DNA of 64,000 bases from an uncultured Pseudomonadota bacterium. Lineage in GTDB: Bacteria > Pseudomonadota > Gammaproteobacteria > CAJXQU01. Of the stretch, positions 17,254-27,617 are shown in pieces (the first letter of the stretch is position 1; each line of letters opens with the position of its first letter). Below the pieces are notes generated by a model. That model worked only from the letters and a program-made list of their open reading frames with translations, did not search any database and was not told the origin of the DNA. The position numbers and the translations under genes are program-made. The stretch spans positions 31,428 to 95,427 of the forward strand of contig CAJXQU010000009.1 in the NCBI GenBank assembly GCA_913058255.1, given 5' to 3'.

Positions 17254-18261
17254 ATGAAAGTTTCTATTGATGCAATGGGTGGTGACTTCGGACCTTCTGT
17301 CACGGTGCCTGCATGTCTACACGTACTCAAAAACAATCCCGAGTTGAATCTGGTGCTTGTTGGAAAAGAGGACGTACTTCAAGACGCCTTAAAAACCGCT
17401 GGTGAATCAAATAATGCTCGCCTCAGTGTGCATCACGCTTCTGAAATTGTGGCAATGGATGAATCTCCCTCACAAGCATTGAAGAAAAAGAAAGACTCTT
17501 CGATGCGTGTTGCTATTAATTTAGTAAAGGAAGGCGAAGCTGGAGCCTGTGTCAGTGCCGGCAACACGGGTGCTTTGATGGCGACGGCACGGTTTGTGTT
17601 ACGCATGCTTCCGGGGATTGATCGTCCGGCTATTTGCAGCGGGATGCCGGGGATCAATGGTAGTTCTCATGTCTTAGACTTGGGGGCTAATGTCGATTCT
17701 AGTGCAGACCAGCTTTATCAGTTTGCGGTGATGGGTTCCATCCTTGTTAGTGCCGTTCAAAATATAGAGTCTCCCACTGTTGGTTTACTTAATGTCGGCG
17801 AAGAAGAGATGAAGGGTAATGATCGCGTTAAATTGACATCAAAAATGTTGGCTGAAAGCCAATTAAACTACGTTGGTTTTGTCGAAGGCAATGATATCTA
17901 TAAGGGTGAAATAGATGTTATCGTCTGTGATGGTTTTATTGGTAATGTTGCATTAAAGGCCAGCGAAGGTGTTGCGCATATGCTGACATCCTTTGCTAGA
18001 GAAGAATACTCACGCAATATTTTCACTAAAATTGCAGCCCTAGTGAGCAAACCCGTTTTATCGGCTATTAAGAAACGAACTGATCCTCGTAACTATAACG
18101 GTGCTAGCTTATTAGGACTGACAGGGATCGTCGTGAAAAGTCATGGCGGTGCTGATATCCTCTCATTTGCAAGTGCAATTGAAGAAGCGATAAAAGAAGT
18201 TGAAAAAAATGTACCTGATCAGATCAGAAATCAACTAGAAAATTACTTAGTGAAAACATAA
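17254..18261 (+). CDS. plsX: phosphate acyltransferase PlsX
   Basis: The 335-residue protein starts with the family signature [12 protein letters not shown] and contains [32 protein letters not shown] and [16 protein letters not shown]. PlsX converts acyl-ACP to acyl-phosphate for the first acylation of glycerol-3-phosphate by PlsY, at the inner face of the membrane. It lies between rpmF and fabH as usual. fabH begins 2 bases after its stop, so the two are translated from one mRNA. Confidence 0.96.
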   Translation: MKVSIDAMGGDFGPSVTVPACLHVLKNNPELNLVLVGKEDVLQDALKTAGESNNARLSVHHASEIVAMDESPSQALKKKKDSSMRVAINLVKEGEAGACVSAGNTGALMATARFVLRMLPGIDRPAICSGMPGINGSSHVLDLGANVDSSADQLYQFAVMGSILVSAVQNIESPTVGLLNVGEEEMKGNDRVKLTSKMLAESQLNYVGFVEGNDIYKGEIDVIVCDGFIGNVALKASEGVAHMLTSFAREEYSRNIFTKIAALVSKPVLSAIKKRTDPRNYNGASLLGLTGIVVKSHGGADILSFASAIEEAIKEVEKNVPDQIRNQLENYLVKT

Positions 18262-18263
18262 GC

Positions 18264-19199
18264 GTGACATATTCCAGAATTATAGGCACGGGTAGTTACC
18301 TTCCAGAAAAAGTTCTTACCAATGAAGAGCTATCTAAAACGGTTGATACTACGGATGACTGGATCGTTGAACGTACCGGTATTCATCAACGACATATTGT
18401 TGCAGAAGATCAAACAACCTGCGATCTTGCGGAACAAGCAGCTTTACGCGCTATTGAAGCGGCAAACATTCAAGCGAATGATATTGATCTCATCATATTT
18501 GCAACGACAACTCCTGATCGAATTTTCCCCAGTACTGCTTGCTTATTACAGCAAAGACTTGGCATTAAACAATGTCCCGCTTTTGATGTGCAAGCCGTTT
18601 GTACCGGCTTTATGTATGCGCTTGATATTGCCGATCGATTTATTAAAACTCACGGCGCTAAACGCGCATTAGTCATTGGTGCAGAATCATTTTCTCGTAT
18701 TATTGATTGGACTGACCGTGGTACCTGCATCTTATTTGGTGACGGTGCGGGGGCTGTGATTATAGAAGCTAGTGAAGAGCCTGGAATACTGAGCTCACAC
18801 ATTCATGCGGACGGTGATTATAATAGCTTATTACATGTGCCTCAAGGTGAAGCTTACGTAGAAATGCAGGGTAATGAAGTTTTTAAAATGGCTGTTAAGA
18901 CACTAGGCCGTATCGTTGATGAGACACTAGAAGCTAATAATCTCCAAAAAACAGACATTGATTGGCTCATTCCGCATCAGGCAAATATTCGCATTATTCA
19001 AGCAACGGCTAAAAAACTGGGTATGAGCATGGATCGCGTCGTTGTCACGGTTGATAAACATGGAAATACATCTGCCGCATCAGTTCCTTTAGCCCTCGAT
19101 CACGCCGTTCGTAGCGGAAAAATTAAACGAGGCGAACTACTTTTACTCGAAGCTTTCGGCGGCGGTTTCACTTGGGGCTCTGCTTTAGTCAAGTTTTAG
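18264..19199 (+). CDS. fabH: beta-ketoacyl-ACP synthase III
   Basis: The product has 311 residues. The catalytic triad is C113 ([12 protein letters not shown]), H238 (IPHQANIRI) and N268 (GNTSAASVP). FabH condenses acetyl-CoA with malonyl-ACP to start fatty acid synthesis. The start is a GTG two bases downstream of the plsX stop. All hallmark residues, including the GTG-type [17 protein letters not shown] segment, are present. It belongs to the plsX-fabHDG transcription unit. Confidence 0.96.
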   Translation: MTYSRIIGTGSYLPEKVLTNEELSKTVDTTDDWIVERTGIHQRHIVAEDQTTCDLAEQAALRAIEAANIQANDIDLIIFATTTPDRIFPSTACLLQQRLGIKQCPAFDVQAVCTGFMYALDIADRFIKTHGAKRALVIGAESFSRIIDWTDRGTCILFGDGAGAVIIEASEEPGILSSHIHADGDYNSLLHVPQGEAYVEMQGNEVFKMAVKTLGRIVDETLEANNLQKTDIDWLIPHQANIRIIQATAKKLGMSMDRVVVTVDKHGNTSAASVPLALDHAVRSGKIKRGELLLLEAFGGGFTWGSALVKF

Positions 19200-19233
19200 A
19201 TGACAAGCTTTATTTTTTTGAGAATTTAATCTT

Positions 19234-20148
19234 ATGAAAACAGGATTTATTTTTCCGGGACAAGGCTCCCAATCCGTTGGAATGTTGGCTGATCTGGCTG
19301 AATCATTCGATGTTGTTATTCAAACGTTTGCACAAGCCTCTGAAGTCTTAGGTTATGATCTTTGGAAAGTCGTATCAGAAGGTCCTGATACCGAACTTAA
19401 TAAAACAGAATGCACCCAACCAGCCCTATTAACCGCTGGTGTGGCTGTTTACCGAGTATTAAAAGATAAAGCTGCAACGCCTTCTATTATGGCTGGACAC
19501 AGCCTCGGTGAATATACGGCTTTAGTGTGTGCTGAAGCATTAGCATTTACTGATGCTGTCTCGCTCGTCGCAGATCGAGGTCGCTTTATGCAAGAAGCTG
19601 CTCCGGCTGGAGCAGGGGCAATGGCCGCTATCTTAGGTCTAGATGACGATGTCGTCGAGCAGGTTTGTGCATCTACAGAGTCAGGTATTGTTTCTTGTGC
19701 TAACTACAATTCTCCAGGACAGATTGTCATTGCTGGCGAGCATGCAGCGGTTGAAGTCGCTATTGAAGCGTTGAAAGAAGCCGGTGCTAAACGTGCGTTG
19801 ATGCTGCCTGTCAGTGTTCCTTCGCACTGCTCTCTAATGAAACCCGCAGCGGATGCATTAGCAGAACGTCTATTTGCAATTGAAGTGAAATCACCGACGG
19901 TACGAGTCATACATAATGTTGATGCTCAAACACACTCTGAGCCAACCGAGATTAAACAAGTACTCATAGAACAACTCTATAAACCTGTGCGTTGGGTTGA
20001 TGTGATGACGGTTATGTCGGCACAATCAGATCAAGTTATAGAGAGTGGGCCAGGTAAAGTACTTGCTGGGTTATGTAAACGAATTGATCGAAAACTTACC
20101 TGTTTACCCGTATACGACCCTTCATCATTGGAGAAAGCACTCACATGA
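19234..20148 (+). CDS. fabD: malonyl-CoA:ACP transacylase
   Basis: The 304-residue enzyme has the FPGQGSQ start motif, the nucleophile S90 in AGHSLGEYTAL and the catalytic H198 in VPSHCSLM. It moves malonyl groups from CoA to acyl carrier protein. It ends with a 4-base ATGA overlap into fabG, so the two are translationally coupled. Length and motifs are standard. Confidence 0.96.
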   Translation: MKTGFIFPGQGSQSVGMLADLAESFDVVIQTFAQASEVLGYDLWKVVSEGPDTELNKTECTQPALLTAGVAVYRVLKDKAATPSIMAGHSLGEYTALVCAEALAFTDAVSLVADRGRFMQEAAPAGAGAMAAILGLDDDVVEQVCASTESGIVSCANYNSPGQIVIAGEHAAVEVAIEALKEAGAKRALMLPVSVPSHCSLMKPAADALAERLFAIEVKSPTVRVIHNVDAQTHSEPTEIKQVLIEQLYKPVRWVDVMTVMSAQSDQVIESGPGKVLAGLCKRIDRKLTCLPVYDPSSLEKALT

Positions 20149-20888
20149 AATTAGAAAATCAAACCGCATTAGTCACAGGGGCAACCCGTGGTATTGGCCA
20201 AGCAATTATGTTGGAACTGGCTAAAGAGGGTGCATATGTTATAGGAACTGCAACTTCAGAAAAAGGTTTGGAAACAATTAGTAACACTATGAAAGAGAAC
20301 GAGATAGATGGCATGGCTTTAGAGCTTAACGTTGCCGATTCTACCTCAGTTAGCACGATGATTAAAATATTAGCTGACAATGATAAAACACCATCTATAC
20401 TCGTCAACAATGCTGGTGTTACGCGTGATAATTTGCTTATGCGTATGAAAGATGAGGAGTGGGACTCTGTCATTGAAACTAATTTGACCTCGATTTTTCG
20501 CATGAGCAAAGCCTTTTTACGCGGCATGATGAAAGCTAAATATGGACGGATTATTAATATTGGTTCCGTCGTAGGCTTAACCGGGAATCCAGGTCAAACT
20601 AACTATTGTGCAGCAAAAGCTGGCATGGTCGGCTTCACTAAATCGATGGCTCAAGAAATAGGCTCTCGCGGTATTACGGTTAATCTCGTTGCTCCAGGCT
20701 TTATTGAAACAGATATGACGAATGAGCTTGAAAAAAATCATATAGACTCTATGTTAAACAGCATACCTGTTGGACGACTTGGAAATGTAAAAGATATTGC
20801 AAATGCTGTATCTTTTTTAGCCTCTGAAGAGGCGGGTTATATTACAGGAGAAACATTGAATGTTAACGGTGGAATGTATATGCCATAA
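20145..20888 (+). CDS. fabG: 3-oxoacyl-ACP reductase
   Basis: A short-chain dehydrogenase of 247 residues with the NADPH-binding TGATRGIG (11-18), VNNAG (87-91), and the catalytic S141, Y154 and K158 (YCAAK). The C-terminal ITGETLNVNGGMYM is typical FabG. It reduces 3-oxoacyl-ACP in each elongation cycle. It is coupled to fabD by a 4-base overlap and followed by acpP after 138 bases. Confidence 0.96.
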   Translation: MKLENQTALVTGATRGIGQAIMLELAKEGAYVIGTATSEKGLETISNTMKENEIDGMALELNVADSTSVSTMIKILADNDKTPSILVNNAGVTRDNLLMRMKDEEWDSVIETNLTSIFRMSKAFLRGMMKAKYGRIINIGSVVGLTGNPGQTNYCAAKAGMVGFTKSMAQEIGSRGITVNLVAPGFIETDMTNELEKNHIDSMLNSIPVGRLGNVKDIANAVSFLASEEAGYITGETLNVNGGMYMP

Positions 20889-20979
20889 ATCAGTTAACTG
20901 TTTGTTATATAAGAAAAATATATTTATATGCTATTTAATCACTTGCAACTTGGCACAAAATCAATAAACTATGCAGCGC

Positions 20980-20998
20980 ACGTAATCACTGATTACGT
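20980..20998 (+). promoter_or_regulatory. 8-bp palindrome upstream of acpP
   Basis: ACGTAATC and GATTACGT flank a 3-base centre. It lies 28 bases before the acpP ATG in the fabG-acpP spacer, where an acpP-specific promoter is expected. The symmetry suggests an operator for a dimeric repressor or a leader hairpin. It does not match the FadR or FabR sites I know. Confidence 0.45.
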
Positions 20999-21026
20999 AT
21001 AGTTTTAAATTGGAGGAGTTTCCACA

Positions 21027-21263
21027 ATGAGTAGTATAGAAGAAAGAGTCAAAAAAATCGTAGTTGAGCAACTCGGAGTAAAGGAAGATGAAGTTACAAA
21101 TGAAGCTTCCTTCGTTGATGATTTAGGCGCAGACTCACTCGACACGGTCGAATTAGTTATGGCTCTTGAAGAAGAATTCAAAACCGAAATTCCTGATGAG
21201 GAAGCAGAAAATATCACAACAGTTCAATTAGCTGTGGATTATATTAACGCTAACGCTAGTTAA
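21027..21263 (+). CDS. acpP: acyl carrier protein
   Basis: The 78-residue acidic protein carries the phosphopantetheine attachment serine S37 in the universal [13 protein letters not shown] motif. It is the carrier for all fatty acid intermediates and interacts with PlsX, FabH, FabD, FabG and FabF encoded around it. GGAGGAG lies 10 bases before the ATG. A strong terminator follows, so acpP can be made as a separate short abundant mRNA. Confidence 0.97.
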   Translation: MSSIEERVKKIVVEQLGVKEDEVTNEASFVDDLGADSLDTVELVMALEEEFKTEIPDEEAENITTVQLAVDYINANAS

Positions 21264-21288
21264 GGGTTAGAGTTCTGCAAGACATTAT

Positions 21289-21323
21289 AAAGGCCGTGTC
21301 ATTTTGGATGACACGGCCTTTTT
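21289..21323 (+). terminator. strong intrinsic terminator after acpP
   Basis: AAAGGCCGTGTCAT (21289-21302) and ATGACACGGCCTTT (21308-21321) form a 14-bp perfect stem with a TTTGG loop and a T-run. It should separate acpP from fabF. Confidence 0.92.
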
Positions 21324-21459
21324 CATTTTCTGATAAAATTCACATAAGAAGTCATCAATGGATCGATGATCTAAATATAATTAGTAATCTCTGATCGAGT
21401 TTTCTCTAACTGGAACGGATTTCAGTGAAGAAATAAACTCCATCAATGACAAAATTATC

Positions 21460-22698
21460 ATGAGTAAAAAACGCGTAGTAGTCACTGGTACTGGTCTTGT
21501 AACTCCTGTGGGGAACACTGTAGAAGCTGCTTGGGAATCGATACAAGCAGGCAACAGTGGGATTGCTCCGATCACAACATTTGATGTTTCGGAATACTCC
21601 ACTCGCTTTAGTGGCGCGATCAAAGATTTTGATATCACTGAATATATATCTAAAAAAGAAGCTCGCAAAATGGATATCTTTATCCATTATGGTATGGCAG
21701 CAGGCATTCAAGCATTTAACGATTCAGGCATAGAAGTTACTGAAGAAAATGCACCACGCATTGGTGTTTCAGTAGGCTCGGGTATTGGTGGTTTACTAGG
21801 AATTGAAACCAGTAGAGATACGATTGTTAATCGTGGACCAAAACGAATTTCTCCATTTTATATTCCTAGTAGTATCATCAATATGATCTCCGGTAATTTG
21901 TCTGTACACCTTGGTTTACAGGGACCGAATTACGCAATAGTGACTGCTTGTGCTACAGGCACGCATGCTATTGGTGATGCAGCGCGCTTGATTGAATACG
22001 GTGATGCAGATGTGATGATTGCTGGTGGTGCTGAAATGGCAACTACTTCGACTGGACTGGCAGGTTTTGCTGCTGCTCGTGCATTATCCTCAAGAAATGA
22101 TGATCCAGAAGCAGCGAGTCGCCCTTGGGATAAAGATCGTGATGGTTTTGTGCTGGGTGACGGTGCTGGTGTGATGGTTTTAGAAGAGTATGAACATGCT
22201 AAAGCACGCGGTGCAAAAATTTATGCTGAATTAATCGGCTCAGGAATGAGTGGCGATGCTTATCATATGACTGCACCTTCTGTCGGTGGTGAAGGTGCTG
22301 CACGTTGTATGGTCAATGCATTGAGTAATGCGGGTGTCAATGCCGATGAAATTGATTATATCAATGCTCACGGCACTTCAACGCCTGCAGGTGATGTTGC
22401 CGAGACGATGGCTGTGAAATCTGTCTGTGGTGATCACGCTTATAAGCTTGCTATGAGCTCTACAAAATCAATGATCGGACATGCGCTCGGCGCTGCTGGT
22501 GGTATGGAAGCTGTTTTTGTAGCGCTTGCCCTTAGAGATCAAGTTGCTCCACCAACCATTAACTATACAACCCCTGATCCAGACTGTGATCTTGATTATG
22601 TACCTAACGAATCAAGAGCAATGAAAATTGATATTGCACTATCAAACTCGTTTGGTTTTGGTGGCACAAACGGAACCTTAGTTTTTAGGAAAGTTTAA
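21460..22698 (+). CDS. fabF: beta-ketoacyl-ACP synthase II
   Basis: The 412-residue elongating condensing enzyme has the nucleophile C164 ([14 protein letters not shown]) and the two catalytic histidines in [11 protein letters not shown] and [10 protein letters not shown]. The C-terminal [14 protein letters not shown] is standard. FabF elongates acyl chains and controls temperature-dependent cis-vaccenate synthesis. It follows the acpP terminator after about 135 bases and heads the next run, fabF-pabC-mltG-tmk-holB. Confidence 0.97.
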   Translation: MSKKRVVVTGTGLVTPVGNTVEAAWESIQAGNSGIAPITTFDVSEYSTRFSGAIKDFDITEYISKKEARKMDIFIHYGMAAGIQAFNDSGIEVTEENAPRIGVSVGSGIGGLLGIETSRDTIVNRGPKRISPFYIPSSIINMISGNLSVHLGLQGPNYAIVTACATGTHAIGDAARLIEYGDADVMIAGGAEMATTSTGLAGFAAARALSSRNDDPEAASRPWDKDRDGFVLGDGAGVMVLEEYEHAKARGAKIYAELIGSGMSGDAYHMTAPSVGGEGAARCMVNALSNAGVNADEIDYINAHGTSTPAGDVAETMAVKSVCGDHAYKLAMSSTKSMIGHALGAAGGMEAVFVALALRDQVAPPTINYTTPDPDCDLDYVPNESRAMKIDIALSNSFGFGGTNGTLVFRKV

Positions 22699-22720
22699 AC
22701 TACAGAAAACAAACTTATCT

Positions 22721-23566
22721 ATGCACTCTGCTGAAACAAAAAATACTGTTCTGGTTAATGGTGAGATCACCGCCGATATTTCTGTACACGACCGTGGCTT
22801 ACAATATGGCCACGGCTTGTTTGAAACTATCGCAATCAAAGATGGTGAACTCAAATATTGGGATCAGCACATGGCTCGTCTCATTGATGGTTGTGCTAGA
22901 TTACTCATAAAATCCCCTGATATTTCCTTATTGTTGAAAGAAGCATTGGTCTTAATGGCAGATGTTGAAGGTAAAGCTGTTTTAAAGATAATCTATACTT
23001 CTGGGGGGGAGGGCCGTGGTTATAAATCACCAGAAAAGATGACTCCGAACCGAATTCTTAGCTGTTCAGATTGGCCAAATTATCCAGAAGAAAACTTCCA
23101 GTCAGGAGTTACTGTACGACTTTGTGAAACCCGTCTCGGCATAAATTCATCTCTCGCAGGAATCAAACATTTAAACAGACTTGAACAGGTTCTTGCACGC
23201 TCAGAGTGGAGCGATCCCGACATCGCTGAAGGTTTAATGCTTGATCAGCAAGGGTTATTAAAAGAGGCAACGATGAGCAATGTCTTCTTTGTCAAAGATA
23301 ATACACTTTGCACACCTGATCTGACTCAGAGCGGTGTTGCGGGAATTATGCGAAAAGTTGTTTTGGATCAAGCAGAAAATTTGGCTATTCGTACCTATAT
23401 TGACGACTTTACACCGGCTGATATTTTTCAAGCCGATGAGGTTTTTTTAACCAATAGCTTGATCGAAATTTGGCCGATTAAAAAAATCCTGTCGGAAGAG
23501 ACGATAAACTTGACTCAGCCTAAAACAATAACAACAAAATTAATAAATAAGATAAGGGAAGCGTAG
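22721..23566 (+). CDS. pabC: aminodeoxychorismate lyase
   Basis: A class IV PLP-dependent enzyme of 281 residues. It has the fold-type IV N-terminus (VHDRGLQYGHGLFETI), the PLP lysine K149 in AGIKHLNRLEQVLAR, and the cofactor-binding KEATMSNVFFV. PabC releases pyruvate from 4-amino-4-deoxychorismate to give p-aminobenzoate for folate. Its place between fabF and mltG is the usual gammaproteobacterial one, which favours PabC over a branched-chain or D-amino acid transaminase. mltG starts 3 bases after its stop. Confidence 0.93.
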   Translation: MHSAETKNTVLVNGEITADISVHDRGLQYGHGLFETIAIKDGELKYWDQHMARLIDGCARLLIKSPDISLLLKEALVLMADVEGKAVLKIIYTSGGEGRGYKSPEKMTPNRILSCSDWPNYPEENFQSGVTVRLCETRLGINSSLAGIKHLNRLEQVLARSEWSDPDIAEGLMLDQQGLLKEATMSNVFFVKDNTLCTPDLTQSGVAGIMRKVVLDQAENLAIRTYIDDFTPADIFQADEVFLTNSLIEIWPIKKILSEETINLTQPKTITTKLINKIREA

Positions 23567-23569
23567 CGT

Positions 23570-24574
23570 ATGTTGAAGCTGTTGGTTTCAAGCATTTTTA
23601 GTGTCTTATTTGCAGGCGTGATCTACGCTGCGTGGCTCTATGTCGATATGCAAAAGACGTTAGATGAGCCGATGGCTTTAAAAGAAAACACGGTGATTTT
23701 TACAGTGAAACCTGGCGATAATATGAAAGTTATTTCTCAGCGTTTAAATAAAAGCCAAGCCTACGAGCACCCTGAACTTCTACGACTTACTGCAAAAATG
23801 CGCAAACTGGATAGCCGAGTTCATGCGGGTGAATATGAACTTAAACAAGGTATGACACCCAATGATTTTCTAACCCTCGTTACCCAGGGCAAGGTTGTTC
23901 AACATAGTATTATTTTGGTTGAAGGGCTGACGTTTAGACAATACCTAAGTAAGTTAGCGGCTCAAGATGATCTGAAAAAAGAATTGACCGGTTTAACGGA
24001 CGAGCAAATCATGACAAAGCTCGGTAAAGCTGGCGAGCACCCTGAAGGGCGTTTTTTCCCGGATAATTATTTTTATACGATTGGAACGAGTGATTTAGAT
24101 ATTCTAAACCGCGCTTATGTGGCAATGGAAACTACTTTAGAACAGTTATGGGAAAAGCGTGAAAAAGATTTGCCGTATAAAACACCTTACGAAGCATTAA
24201 TAATGGCGTCAATCGTAGAAAAGGAGACTGGCAAAGCTGAAGAGCGGCCAACCATCGCTGGTGTCTTTGTTAGACGACTTAGAAAAGATATGAAACTGCA
24301 AACAGATCCCACAGTAATTTACGGAATTGGCCCAGAATTTGACGGTAATATTACACGTAAACATTTACGAACAGATACGCCATACAACACGTATACACGA
24401 AAAGGTTTACCGCCTAGCCCTATTGCGATGCTTGGTTCTGCTTCTCTTGAGGCAGCACTACACCCAGCAAAAGGTGACTCGCTTTATTTTGTTGCTAAAG
24501 GTGACGGCAGCCATTATTTCTCTGCCACGTATAAAGAACATAATAATGCCGTTACAAAGTACCAATTGAGATAG
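23570..24574 (+). CDS. mltG: endolytic murein transglycosylase MltG
   Basis: The 334-residue protein has one N-terminal membrane helix (about 4-25), a LysM-like region (FTVKPGDNMKVISQRL) and the YceG domain. The catalytic glutamate lies in ASIVEKETGKAEERP near E217. PTVIYG, followed by PYNTYTRKGLPPSPI, is the other family signature. MltG cleaves nascent glycan strands and terminates their polymerisation at the inner membrane. tmk follows after 2 bases. Confidence 0.95.
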   Translation: MLKLLVSSIFSVLFAGVIYAAWLYVDMQKTLDEPMALKENTVIFTVKPGDNMKVISQRLNKSQAYEHPELLRLTAKMRKLDSRVHAGEYELKQGMTPNDFLTLVTQGKVVQHSIILVEGLTFRQYLSKLAAQDDLKKELTGLTDEQIMTKLGKAGEHPEGRFFPDNYFYTIGTSDLDILNRAYVAMETTLEQLWEKREKDLPYKTPYEALIMASIVEKETGKAEERPTIAGVFVRRLRKDMKLQTDPTVIYGIGPEFDGNITRKHLRTDTPYNTYTRKGLPPSPIAMLGSASLEAALHPAKGDSLYFVAKGDGSHYFSATYKEHNNAVTKYQLR

Positions 24575-24576
24575 TT

Positions 24577-25197
24577 ATGAGCGGAATGTTTATTACATTA
24601 GAAGGGATTGAAGGCGTCGGTAAGACGACACAGCTTGAGTTTATTGCTGAATATCTACGTACACGGGGCAGGGAGCTTGTTATCACTCGTGAACCCGGAG
24701 GTACTCTCATAGGCGAAGAAATTCGTAGCATAGTACTAGATAATAAACATACGGGGATGGCGGCTGATACAGAGCTGCTATTAATGTTTGCTGCACGCGC
24801 AGAGCATATCAATAAGGTCATTAGGCCCGCACTAGAGTCGGGTAAAGATGTGCTTTGTGATCGTTTTACAGATGCAAGTTATGCTTACCAAGGTCTTGGC
24901 CGGAATATTCCTGCAGCAAGAATTACTCAGATGAAAGATTGGGTGTTGGGTGATTTGAAGCCCAACCTAACGATCCTTCTGGATGCGCCAGTTGCAATAG
25001 GTTTGGAACGCGCAGCTAAACGCAGTGCAAAAGATCGTTTTGAGTCAGAAGCTTTAGATTTCTTTGAGACCGTTAGACATTGTTATTTACAAATCGCAGA
25101 AGATGAACCTGATCGTGTCAAGATTGTCGATGCTGCGGGAACACTCGAACAAGTTAAGCAGCAGGTTTTAACCATTTTGGAACAAGAAGTTGGATAG
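24577..25197 (+). CDS. tmk: thymidylate kinase
   Basis: The 206-residue kinase has the P-loop LEGIEGVGKTTQ (8-19), the DRF-type motif CDRFTDASYAYQGLGR and a LID segment rich in basic residues (ERAAKRSAKDRFE). It phosphorylates dTMP to dTDP with ATP. Its last 8 bases overlap the TTG start of holB, so the two are translationally coupled. Confidence 0.96.
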   Translation: MSGMFITLEGIEGVGKTTQLEFIAEYLRTRGRELVITREPGGTLIGEEIRSIVLDNKHTGMAADTELLLMFAARAEHINKVIRPALESGKDVLCDRFTDASYAYQGLGRNIPAARITQMKDWVLGDLKPNLTILLDAPVAIGLERAAKRSAKDRFESEALDFFETVRHCYLQIAEDEPDRVKIVDAAGTLEQVKQQVLTILEQEVG

Positions 25198-26188
25198 TAA
25201 TAACTTGCCAGTTTATCCGTGGCAAGTAAAACCGTGGCAACTCATTCAGTCGATGGTGACAACGGACAGATTGCCACATGCACTATTGATCTCTGGTTTG
25301 AAAGGGATGGGATTATTTGAATTTGCATCAAACTTTGCAAGTTCTATTCTCTGTGAGCAAGCCTTAGAATCCGGTGAGCAATGTCATCGTTGTTCCGCTT
25401 GTAATCTGATCAAGGCCGAAACGCATCCTGATCTACTCATCGTTGAGCCAGAAGAAGAGGGCAAGGCGATCAAAATTGATCAGATCCGAAAATTAGTTAG
25501 CTTTAGCCAATTTCAAAGTCATTATAGTAAACGTAAAGTAATCATTATTTGTCCTGCCGAGGCGATGAATACCAGTTCCGCAAATAGTCTGCTCAAGACA
25601 CTCGAAGAACCGCCCGGTGATACCTTGATCATCCTTGTTAGTCAGCAACCATCAATGTTACCGATAACCGTGCGTAGTCGGTGTCAGAAAATCAAGATCT
25701 CAGCCACCTCTACAGAGGTTGAGGAATGGTTGAGTGACAAAGTAGAGCTTGAAAAAATTCAAACAGCACTGGCTTCTGGTTGTGGCCCATTATTTTTTGA
25801 TGGTAAGGAAGAGCTCGATCAGTCTATTGATAGGAAAAGCTTACTAGATGACTTAGAACTAATGTCTAACAAACAGAAAGATCCTATCGATACTGCGGAG
25901 CAATGGTCTAAAAAACAGCCACATGAGACATTTTTCTGGTTGTTAAATATCTGTCAGGATATGTTGAAATTAAGTTCCATAGATAATCCCAACCAAGCCA
26001 AACTCGTCAACCAAGACCTTTGTGAACGACTACACCAGCTAGCTAAGCAATATGAAACTAAAGGAATCTTCAATATTTACGATAAACTATTTGAATATCA
26101 TCGATTGATTTCAACGAATACAAGCGTAAAAACATCAACCATGTTCGAAGACTTAACTGTCGAATGGGTTAATTTGAGAAGACTATAG
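25190..26188 (+). CDS. holB: DNA polymerase III delta' subunit
   Basis: The product has 332 residues, beginning at a TTG inside the end of tmk; the YPWQVKPWQLIQ segment after it is typical of delta'. It is a clamp-loader AAA+ subunit with a degenerate P-loop (ISGLKGMG), a four-cysteine zinc module (C55, C65, C68, C71) and the SRC sensor (TVRSRCQKI). Delta' does not hydrolyse ATP but supplies the arginine finger to gamma/tau. pilZ follows immediately. Confidence 0.94.
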   Translation: MDSNNLPVYPWQVKPWQLIQSMVTTDRLPHALLISGLKGMGLFEFASNFASSILCEQALESGEQCHRCSACNLIKAETHPDLLIVEPEEEGKAIKIDQIRKLVSFSQFQSHYSKRKVIIICPAEAMNTSSANSLLKTLEEPPGDTLIILVSQQPSMLPITVRSRCQKIKISATSTEVEEWLSDKVELEKIQTALASGCGPLFFDGKEELDQSIDRKSLLDDLELMSNKQKDPIDTAEQWSKKQPHETFFWLLNICQDMLKLSSIDNPNQAKLVNQDLCERLHQLAKQYETKGIFNIYDKLFEYHRLISTNTSVKTSTMFEDLTVEWVNLRRL

Positions 26189-26189
26189 A

Positions 26190-26546
26190 ATGAATGCATT
26201 ACCAAACAAAGGCAAACAGGGCATTTTGTCATTATCGATACGTGATAAAAGCTCGTTATATGCCTCTTATATGCCTTACATAAAGAATGGCGGCTTGTTT
26301 ATACCAACCTCAAAAGGCTATAAACTAGGTGATGAAGTGTTTATGTTGCTTACTGTCATGGAAAATAAAGAGCGTGTACCTGTTGCTGGAACTGTTGTTT
26401 GGATTACACCAAAAGGCGCACAAGGTAGCAAAACACCGGGTATAGGTGTTCAGTTCAGTAACCTCGATAAGGGCGCAACACAAAAGAAAATTGAAACCGA
26501 ACTATCAGGTGCGGTAGGATCTGATCGTCAAACACACACAATGTAG
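26190..26546 (+). CDS. pilZ: PilZ-domain type IV pilus protein
   Basis: The 118-residue protein with a single PilZ domain lies between holB and tatD, the conserved place of the type IV pilus PilZ. It contains GGLFIPTSKGYKLGDEVFML and KTPGIGVQFSN. The N-terminal RxxxR and the D/NxSxxG signature needed for c-di-GMP binding are not present in full. This matches PilZ orthologues that act through the PilB ATPase without binding the nucleotide. Confidence 0.88.
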   Translation: MNALPNKGKQGILSLSIRDKSSLYASYMPYIKNGGLFIPTSKGYKLGDEVFMLLTVMENKERVPVAGTVVWITPKGAQGSKTPGIGVQFSNLDKGATQKKIETELSGAVGSDRQTHTM

Positions 26547-26589
26547 ATCCTAAATTATTTAAGGATCACGTAACAAGGATTCTTAAGTA

Positions 26590-27378
26590 ATGTCAGCAGT
26601 AAAACTGGTCGATTCGCACTGCCACCTTCCTATGATCAAACATGAAGAAGGTTTGGATAAAATACTTTCAAACGCAAAAGAAGCAGGAGTAGGGCACATG
26701 CTCTGCGTTTCTGTTGATCTGGATAGTTATCCAGAAATCAAGCAGATAGCGGATCAATATGAGCATATTTATGCATCTGTCGGCGTGCATCCAAACACCG
26801 AAGTCAAAACAGAAGCCACGGTCGAAAATTTGGTTGAACTTTCACAAAACGAAGCAAAAGTCATCGCCATCGGTGAAACTGGCTTAGATTACTTTCGATC
26901 GGAAGATGAAGATCACAGCGCTCAGCAACAACGCTTTATTACACACATCAAGGCCGCCAATCAGGTTAATAAACCCTTGATCATTCATACACGGGAAGCT
27001 GGTGACGATACCATTGCGATCATGCGTGAATATAAAGCAGATCAATGTACTGGTGTAATGCATTGTTTTGTCGATGATTATGACATCGCAAAAAAAGCGC
27101 TGGATCTAAATTTCTACATCTCATTTTCGGGCATTGTCACATTCAAAAATGCCGCACAAGTCCAAGATGTAGCAAAAAGAATTCCATTAGATCGCTTATT
27201 GGTTGAAACCGACTCACCATATTTAGCACCTGTTCCACACCGAGGCAAAACTAACGAACCAGCCTACGTTAAGCACGTGGCAGAATTTGTTGCTGAATTA
27301 CGTGGGATTTCAGTAGAAGAGGTGATCACAGCATCAACTGAAAATTTCTTTAAGTTATTCCACACGGCAAAAGTTTAA
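26590..27378 (+). CDS. TatD family metal-dependent hydrolase (YcfH type)
   Basis: The 262-residue TIM-barrel hydrolase has the metal-binding residues in DSHCHLP (9-15), the E of IGETGLDYF, the H of IHTREA, the H of VMHCF and the D of VETDSPYLAP. TatD enzymes are Mg-dependent 3'-5' exonucleases/deoxyribonucleases. Position after holB-pilZ makes it the YcfH orthologue. It ends the core cluster. The next 239 bases hold no gene and no clear terminator. Confidence 0.9.
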   Translation: MSAVKLVDSHCHLPMIKHEEGLDKILSNAKEAGVGHMLCVSVDLDSYPEIKQIADQYEHIYASVGVHPNTEVKTEATVENLVELSQNEAKVIAIGETGLDYFRSEDEDHSAQQQRFITHIKAANQVNKPLIIHTREAGDDTIAIMREYKADQCTGVMHCFVDDYDIAKKALDLNFYISFSGIVTFKNAAQVQDVAKRIPLDRLLVETDSPYLAPVPHRGKTNEPAYVKHVAEFVAELRGISVEEVITASTENFFKLFHTAKV

Positions 27379-27617
27379 TATAGATATTCTTTATCGAGTT
27401 ACTGTGTTTAAACTTAAGTTCGCATAATGTATATTATGTTAAATTTAAGATGTGACTTAACACCCTTTTTGTAGGCTGTTTGTGTTTTAGAACAGTCCTA
27501 TTGCTTTATAAACTATGAAATTCGTTTTTGGATCAATATCTTCTCAGCACTGTAATAGTTTTGATCCTGTAACTAATTAAGGTTAACTAACGTCTTTACA
27601 CGCAAACGCTTAAATCA

